Shown here in pieces: positions 6,239 to 9,619 of a stretch of DNA of 9,619 bases. Location: positions 1 through 9,619 of the forward strand of contig JAQGOW010000157.1 of assembly GCA_028293405.1 (NCBI GenBank). Reading direction: 5' to 3'. This DNA comes from Verrucomicrobiales bacterium. GTDB taxonomy: Bacteria > Verrucomicrobiota > Verrucomicrobiia > Limisphaerales > Palsa-1400. A program made the translations under genes and the position numbers. Below the pieces are notes generated by a model that worked only from the letters and a program-made list of their open reading frames with translations, was not told where the DNA came from and did not search any database. Each line of letters begins with the position of its first letter. Position 1 is the first letter of the stretch.

Positions 6239-6892
6239 ATGATGTTTGCAGCGATTTTTGATTGGGACGGCGTGATCATCGACTCCTCCCGACAACACGA
6301 GATTAGTTGGCAGCAGATCGCCAAGGAACTTGGTCGCGAGTTGCCTGAGGGATTTTTCAAGAAGAGTTTCGGGATGAAGAACGAAAAAATTATTCCGGAA
6401 CTTCTCCGCTGGGCGAGTGACGCTGCAGAAGTCGCCACGATTGCTCGGCGCAAAGAAGCAATCTATCGCGAGCACATTAAGAAAAACGGCATCGAGGCCC
6501 TGCCCGGCGTCCACGATTTGCTGGAACAACTACGCGTCGCATCGATTCCCTGCGCCGTCGGTTCCTCCAGCGCCCGCGAGAATATCACGTGCATTATCGA
6601 AGCGATCGGCGTCGCAAAATATTTCAACACGATTATTTGCGGCGAAGACGTGCATCGCGGCAAACCGGATCCGGAAGTGTTTCAACTGGCGGGCGCACGC
6701 CTCGGAGCCGCGCCGGATCGATGCGTTGTGTTTGAAGATGCGCACGTGGGTTTGGAAGCGGCACGAAGCGCCGGGATGAAAGTGGTTGGCGTTGCGACGA
6801 CGCATCCGGCGGAAACTTTGTCCGACGCAAACCTTGTCGTGCATCGGCTCACCGAAGTCACGATGGATAAGTTGAAAGCGCTCTTTGCTTAA
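6239..6892 (+). CDS. HAD-superfamily phosphatase/phosphoglucomutase-like hydrolase
   Basis: A 217-residue member of the HAD subfamily with an alpha-helical cap inserted after motif I (phosphoglycolate phosphatase / beta-phosphoglucomutase group). Motif I is FDWDGVIIDS, with nucleophile D8 and acid/base D10. Motif II is GSSSARENI (108-116), the motif III lysine is K142 in GKPDPEVF, and motif IV is VFEDAHVGLEAA (164-175), with E166 and D167 holding Mg2+. The substrate is not determinable; a sugar phosphate or phosphoglycolate is typical. The start at 6239 (next ATG at 6242) matches where the family begins. An in-frame TTG at 6182 with AAGGAG six nt upstream would add 19 residues. The stop directly abuts the convergent zinc-ribbon gene stop. 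Confidence 0.9.
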   Translation: MMFAAIFDWDGVIIDSSRQHEISWQQIAKELGRELPEGFFKKSFGMKNEKIIPELLRWASDAAEVATIARRKEAIYREHIKKNGIEALPGVHDLLEQLRVASIPCAVGSSSARENITCIIEAIGVAKYFNTIICGEDVHRGKPDPEVFQLAGARLGAAPDRCVVFEDAHVGLEAARSAGMKVVGVATTHPAETLSDANLVVHRLTEVTMDKLKALFA

Positions 6893-7198
6893 TCAGTCGC
6901 CGAACAATTTTTTCAACTGATCGCGCGCAGCCGTTTCCCGTGAATTCGGTTGATCCTTCGAGACGAAAACGCGTTTCAGAAAATCGAAGTATTCGCAAAA
7001 ATTTCCAGCGTGCTTTTCCTGCACCGGGTCGGCGCGCCGGTCTCGGCATTGTTGGGCCACGCGCGCGTCGTAAGCGGCGCAGTTGAGGCAAACACGCATA
7101 TCGGAACCGCACTGGTGACAGGTTTCACTGCGTCCGGGTTGTCCGGCGATGGTCCATTCCCAACCGCACTTATGGCAATGTCGCGTCAGCTTGCTCAT
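6893..7198 (-). CDS. Small protein with two predicted zinc-binding sites (eight cysteines)
   Basis: A 101-residue protein with cysteines at 8, 11, 27, 30, 37, 40, 51 and 68. The first four form CxxC-15-CxxC, a classic zinc ribbon. The second four (CLNCAAYD, QQC, NFCEYF) look like a further metal site typical of a widespread small bacterial family with a C-x2-C...Q-C...NFC-x-x-F pattern; its function is unknown to me. A basic, charged helix ends the protein. It lies 45 bp downstream of rluD on the same strand, so it may be co-transcribed. A -10-like TAAAAT (7213-7208) nine nt before the ATG could also give it its own near-leaderless transcript, though no good -35 box is seen. Confidence 0.8.
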   Translation of the reverse strand: MSKLTRHCHKCGWEWTIAGQPGRSETCHQCGSDMRVCLNCAAYDARVAQQCRDRRADPVQEKHAGNFCEYFDFLKRVFVSKDQPNSRETAARDQLKKLFGD

Positions 7199-7243
7199 GA
7201 GCTGTAGATTTTAGCACTGCGTTGTGAGTTGCCTAGGCGAAAT

Positions 7244-8188
7244 TTACTTAGACGCTTTGCGAAAACATTTTAGCGCCGCAGTGAAGTCCGCGGGAATGGG
7301 CGCTTCGAATTTCACCCGCTTACCAGTGCGCGGATGCTTCAGGACAATACGCATGGCATGCAGCATTTGGCGCGACACCTTGCAACCGGTCTCCTTCAAC
7401 AAGGTCGCATTTCGGCGGATGCCATAAACCAAATCGCCGACGACCGGAAAACCGATATGCTCAAAGTGCACGCGAATCTGGTGCGTGCGCCCAGTGTGGA
7501 TTTGCGCCTCGACGTAAGTGACATGCTTGAGGCGTTCGAGAACTTCATACGACGTGTGCGCGTCGCGACCATCTTCGATCGCCGCCATGCGTTTGCGATG
7601 CGTTGGATGACGCGCAATCGCCACCTGGATATCGCCGGTGTCCTTCGGCAACACGCCACAAAGCAATGCTTGATAAGTTTTCTCCAAGGACCGTCCGGCA
7701 AATTGTTCCGCCAATGCCAGATGTGCTTTGTCGTTTTTCGCCACGACCAAACAGCCGCTCGTCTCTTTGTCTAAGCGATGAACAATTCCCGGTCGCGCCA
7801 CACCACCGATGCCGCTCAGTTCTCCTGCGCAATGATGCAATAATGCGTTAACCAGAGTGTCGGTCTCGTGCCCGGCGGCCGGATGCACTACAACCCCCGG
7901 CTCTTTATTGATCACGAGAAAATCTTTGTCCTCGAAAAGAACATCGAGCGGGATGTCTTGCGGTTGCGCTTCGGCGGGACGCGGTTCTGGCCAATGGATT
8001 GAAATCGATTCACCCGCGCGCGGAGAATGGTTCGGCTTGGTTTTTTTGCCGTCGACGAGAATGTGCCCCTCCTCCATCAAGCGCTGCAAACTGCCGCGCG
8101 AAACGGCGGGGAACTTGGTTTTGAGAAACGTATCCAACCGCTCATCCGGGAGCGAATCTTCGATCACGATTGTGGCATCACGGGACAT
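7244..8188 (-). CDS. rluD: RluA/RluD-family ribosomal large-subunit pseudouridine synthase
   Basis: This enzyme isomerises uridines in 23S rRNA to pseudouridine. It is 314 residues long, close to the usual RluD length. An S4-type RNA-binding domain covers about residues 16-65 (RLDTFLKTKF, RLMEEGHILVDG). The catalytic domain follows, with the signature GIVHRLDKETSG (134-145) and catalytic D140. Further conserved blocks are EKTYQALLCG (169-178) and HTGRTHQIRVH (231-241). I chose the ATG at 8188; the longer frame begins with a TTG at 8215 inside the spacer hairpin region and adds nothing conserved. It follows lspA on the same strand, a common bacterial pairing. RluD is my best subfamily guess; RluC cannot be fully excluded without alignment. 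Confidence 0.9.
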   Translation of the reverse strand: MSRDATIVIEDSLPDERLDTFLKTKFPAVSRGSLQRLMEEGHILVDGKKTKPNHSPRAGESISIHWPEPRPAEAQPQDIPLDVLFEDKDFLVINKEPGVVVHPAAGHETDTLVNALLHHCAGELSGIGGVARPGIVHRLDKETSGCLVVAKNDKAHLALAEQFAGRSLEKTYQALLCGVLPKDTGDIQVAIARHPTHRKRMAAIEDGRDAHTSYEVLERLKHVTYVEAQIHTGRTHQIRVHFEHIGFPVVGDLVYGIRRNATLLKETGCKVSRQMLHAMRIVLKHPRTGKRVKFEAPIPADFTAALKCFRKASK

Positions 8189-8197
8189 CGAGAGGGA

Positions 8198-8244
8198 GTA
8201 AACAGTAGGCGACAATCAGTAAACAGACAAAACTGTTCACTGTT
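8198..8244. repeat. AGTAAACAG repeats and hairpin between lspA and rluD
   Basis: AGTAAACAG occurs at 8198-8206 and 8218-8226, 20 bp apart. CAGTAAACAG (8217-8226) also pairs with CTGTTCACTG (8233-8242) across a 6-nt loop; in minus-strand RNA all ten pairs form, one as G-U. The hairpin covers the lspA stop codon and lies upstream of rluD, so it could limit or process the lspA-rluD transcript. A related AACAGTGAAC is at 9478-9487. Confidence 0.45.
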
Positions 8245-8776
8245 GGGCCGCGCCCGCGATGTGCGCGTTCTTCGTCTCGGCGTCGCGCTTCCAGGAAAGT
8301 ATGATCAACAACCCGACACCGACACAGATCGCGCTATCGGCAATATTGAACGCAGGAAATCCAACTTCCTCCCCGCTGCGTTTGCGCAAATAAAACCGCA
8401 AAAAATCGATGACCTGCGCACGATGCGGATCGAGTCGATCGAAAAGATTTCCAATAATGCCGCCGAAGATTAGTCCGAGCGACAGTTGGCCGAGCCATGT
8501 CGTCGTATCGAATTTATTGCGCCAAATAAACAACGCGAGCAACGCAATCAACGAGACAATCGCGAGCGCTTCATTGCTATCGTGGAACAAGCTCCAGGCG
8601 GCGCCGGTGTTTCCCCAAAGCACCAATTTGAAAAACCCATCCAGCACCACGTGTTCTCGCGAGACGCCGCCCTGAACAGGGCCGAGATATTGTAGCGCCA
8701 AAAATTTCGTCAACTGATCCAGCGCGAAGATCACAATGGCAATGGCTGCCATTCGCCGATTTGGTGTCCAATTCAT
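8237..8776 (-). CDS. lspA: Lipoprotein signal peptidase (signal peptidase II)
   Basis: LspA is an inner-membrane aspartyl protease that removes the signal peptide from diacylglyceryl-modified prolipoproteins. The protein has 179 residues, within the family range, with four hydrophobic spans (about 8-28, 69-86, 97-111 and 147-162). Family signatures are LDQLTK (19-24), WGNTGAAWSLF (54-64), GGIIGNLFDRL (105-115), the catalytic aspartate D124 in VIDF, and the second, D147, in FNIADSAI. The C-terminal tail is hydrophilic. Its ATG overlaps the stop of the GYF_2-RDD gene (ATGA), which decides the start and implies coupling. rluD follows downstream. Confidence 0.96.
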   Translation of the reverse strand: MNWTPNRRMAAIAIVIFALDQLTKFLALQYLGPVQGGVSREHVVLDGFFKLVLWGNTGAAWSLFHDSNEALAIVSLIALLALFIWRNKFDTTTWLGQLSLGLIFGGIIGNLFDRLDPHRAQVIDFLRFYLRKRSGEEVGFPAFNIADSAICVGVGLLIILSWKRDAETKNAHIAGAAQQ

Positions 8777-9459
8777 CGTCTTACGAAAATCACTCGCGTG
8801 CCGACAATCAGGTCGTGCAACGCCCGTTTGTCATCACGAAACGCGACCAAAAGATAGCCTACGCCACAAGTGATGTCACTCAGGCGCTCCGCTAACCAGC
8901 GCGCAGCCGCAATACCATAGCCGATGCGCGAGCCATCAACGCGAACGATGCGCGCGCCAATCGCCATTTTGCCGAGAGTCGCTCCGAAGCTGCCGTTGAA
9001 AATAACTTCGTAGAAAAATCCGCAGGCAAAAACGACGAGCATCTGATACGCGAGCAGCGGTCCAAGGCTTTGAAAGTAGGCGAGTATATCCTGGACGGTT
9101 TGAACGTTTTGAGGTGGGGGCGGAAATTTCCAACCCATCGCTGAGACGATCGTTTCCCAAATGAAACCGCACACGATCGAAAGAATGATGCGATCGACCA
9201 GATACGCGCCCAGCCGCGCCCAAAAACCAACCGGCCGCGCCGCATTCACCGCAGCCAATCCGGCAGCGGCAATCACCTGCGTCAGTTCGCCACGGATCTC
9301 GGCGAATTGAGCTGCCGGCGACCAAAGCCCCGTGTCACTGCGCCAGATTGGAGTTGCACCGGCGACGCGACCGTCCTTAATCCACGATTTTAACTCGTCG
9401 ATTGTCGCGGGTCCGTATTCGCGTCCATCCCCTCCAATGATTTTATACTGGGTCTCCAC
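8773..9459 (-). CDS. GYF_2 (DUF4339) plus RDD domain membrane protein
   Basis: A 228-residue protein. Residues 4-53 form a GYF_2/DUF4339 module: YKIIGGDGREYGPATIDEL, the GRV turn, and TPIWRSDTGLWSPA. This domain type is presumed to bind peptides and lies on the cytoplasmic side here. Residues 78-226 are an RDD domain with three membrane helices (about 84-105, 135-155 and 183-205). It has the expected R82 and D89 in ARLGAYLVDR, the GATLGKMAIG block (159-168), and D216 in the C-terminal RALHDLIVGTRV. Function is unknown. The start is a GTG at 9459, as no in-frame ATG is nearby and the conserved domain begins at once; no Shine-Dalgarno is visible. It lies 47 bp downstream of uvrA and overlaps lspA. 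Confidence 0.85.
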   Translation of the reverse strand: METQYKIIGGDGREYGPATIDELKSWIKDGRVAGATPIWRSDTGLWSPAAQFAEIRGELTQVIAAAGLAAVNAARPVGFWARLGAYLVDRIILSIVCGFIWETIVSAMGWKFPPPPQNVQTVQDILAYFQSLGPLLAYQMLVVFACGFFYEVIFNGSFGATLGKMAIGARIVRVDGSRIGYGIAAARWLAERLSDITCGVGYLLVAFRDDKRALHDLIVGTRVIFVRR

Positions 9460-9488
9460 AAAGACAGGCGGTGATTAAACAGTGAACG

Positions 9489-9519
9489 GCGCAAAACACA
9501 ATGGTTTTATGTTTTGCGC
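9489..9519 (-). terminator. Strong hairpin at the end of uvrA
   Basis: A perfect 10-bp stem, GCGCAAAACA (9489-9498) with TGTTTTGCGC (9510-9519), encloses an 11-nt loop that contains the uvrA stop codon. It likely stabilises or ends the uvrA transcript. There is no proper U-run after it on the minus strand, so full intrinsic termination is uncertain. Confidence 0.45.
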
Positions 9520-9619
9520 GTCGCGAGAACTGTTGCGAGAAAATTACCAGTGTAACTCCCCGGAATTTGCGCGACGTCTTCCGGTGTTCCTTGAGCAACA
9601 ATCCGACCGCCGTCGTCGC
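9507..9619 (-). CDS. uvrA: Excinuclease ABC subunit A, last 37 codons (start outside the window)
   Basis: The minus-strand frame from the window edge to the TAA at 9509-9507 encodes 36 complete residues. They include [16 protein letters not shown] and a SYTGNFLA ending. This is the characteristic C-terminus of UvrA, the ABC-type ATPase that recognises DNA damage in nucleotide excision repair: the post-Walker strand with GG-I-V-A-GTPE, then the SYTG-L tail. Only this end is visible, so the integrity of the gene cannot be judged. The GYF_2-RDD gene follows 47 bp downstream, separated by a hairpin over the uvrA stop. Confidence 0.88.
   Translation of the reverse strand, partial: DDGGRIVAQGTPEDVAQIPGSYTGNFLATVLATRKT

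Noticed and set aside
6892..6925. Possible terminator between the HAD and zinc-ribbon genes (T-run at 6907-6912)
   Set aside because: The only flanking inverted repeat is ATCAGT/ACTGAT, with the T-run inside an 18-nt loop, which is not terminator geometry.
7334..7774. 146-residue plus-strand open frame
   Set aside because: It is the antisense shadow of rluD, whose catalytic motifs are intact.
1..9619. tRNA, rRNA, CRISPR array, insertion sequence, prophage or defence genes
   Set aside because: No cloverleaf, regularly spaced repeats, transposase-like protein or terminal inverted repeats were seen; all sizeable genes have ordinary housekeeping or membrane-protein explanations.

Overview
The window looks like an ordinary chromosomal segment of a Gram-negative bacterium with an outer membrane: lspA and an AsmA-like inner-membrane-anchored protein are present, along with housekeeping genes coaX, rluD and uvrA. 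Moderate GC, tight gene packing, a GYF_2-RDD protein directly before lspA, and unknown proteins that feel familiar from soil Verrucomicrobia (Chthoniobacterales/Spartobacteria-like) make that phylum my best guess. This is inference from gene style, not proof. No mobile element, CRISPR array, rRNA or tRNA was seen, and no stretch over 300 bases lacks a gene.

Layout: the 3' part of coaX (type III pantothenate kinase) enters on the + strand and converges, with a 104-bp overlap, on a minus-strand group. In transcription order that group is a PuuP-like amino acid/polyamine permease, a possible 21-residue membrane peptide, a four-helix membrane protein and a class I SAM methyltransferase; the last three are joined by ATGA overlaps. 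Divergent from the permease is a DUF3830 gene. The spacer between them holds two back-to-back sigma70-like promoters placed so close to the starts that both mRNAs would be nearly leaderless. DUF3830 converges on a DUF1003 membrane protein, which follows a conserved unknown gene broken by one apparent single-base deletion. Upstream of that on the same strand is a pair joined by a GTGA overlap: an unknown protein with a Cys-Cys...CxxC pattern, then the AsmA-like protein.

A HAD-family phosphatase/mutase gene runs + from 6239 and abuts, with no spacer, an eight-cysteine zinc-ribbon protein on the minus strand. The rest is a minus-strand run: uvrA 3' end, GYF_2-RDD membrane protein, lspA (ATGA overlap with the RDD gene), rluD and the zinc-ribbon gene. 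The uvrA stop codon lies in the loop of a 10-bp hairpin, and another small hairpin spans the lspA stop.

I see no convincing novel multi-gene system. The points most worth a second look are the divergent near-leaderless promoters, the frameshifted unknown gene, the long coaX/methyltransferase antisense overlap, and the unknown Cys-rich protein coupled to the AsmA-like gene.
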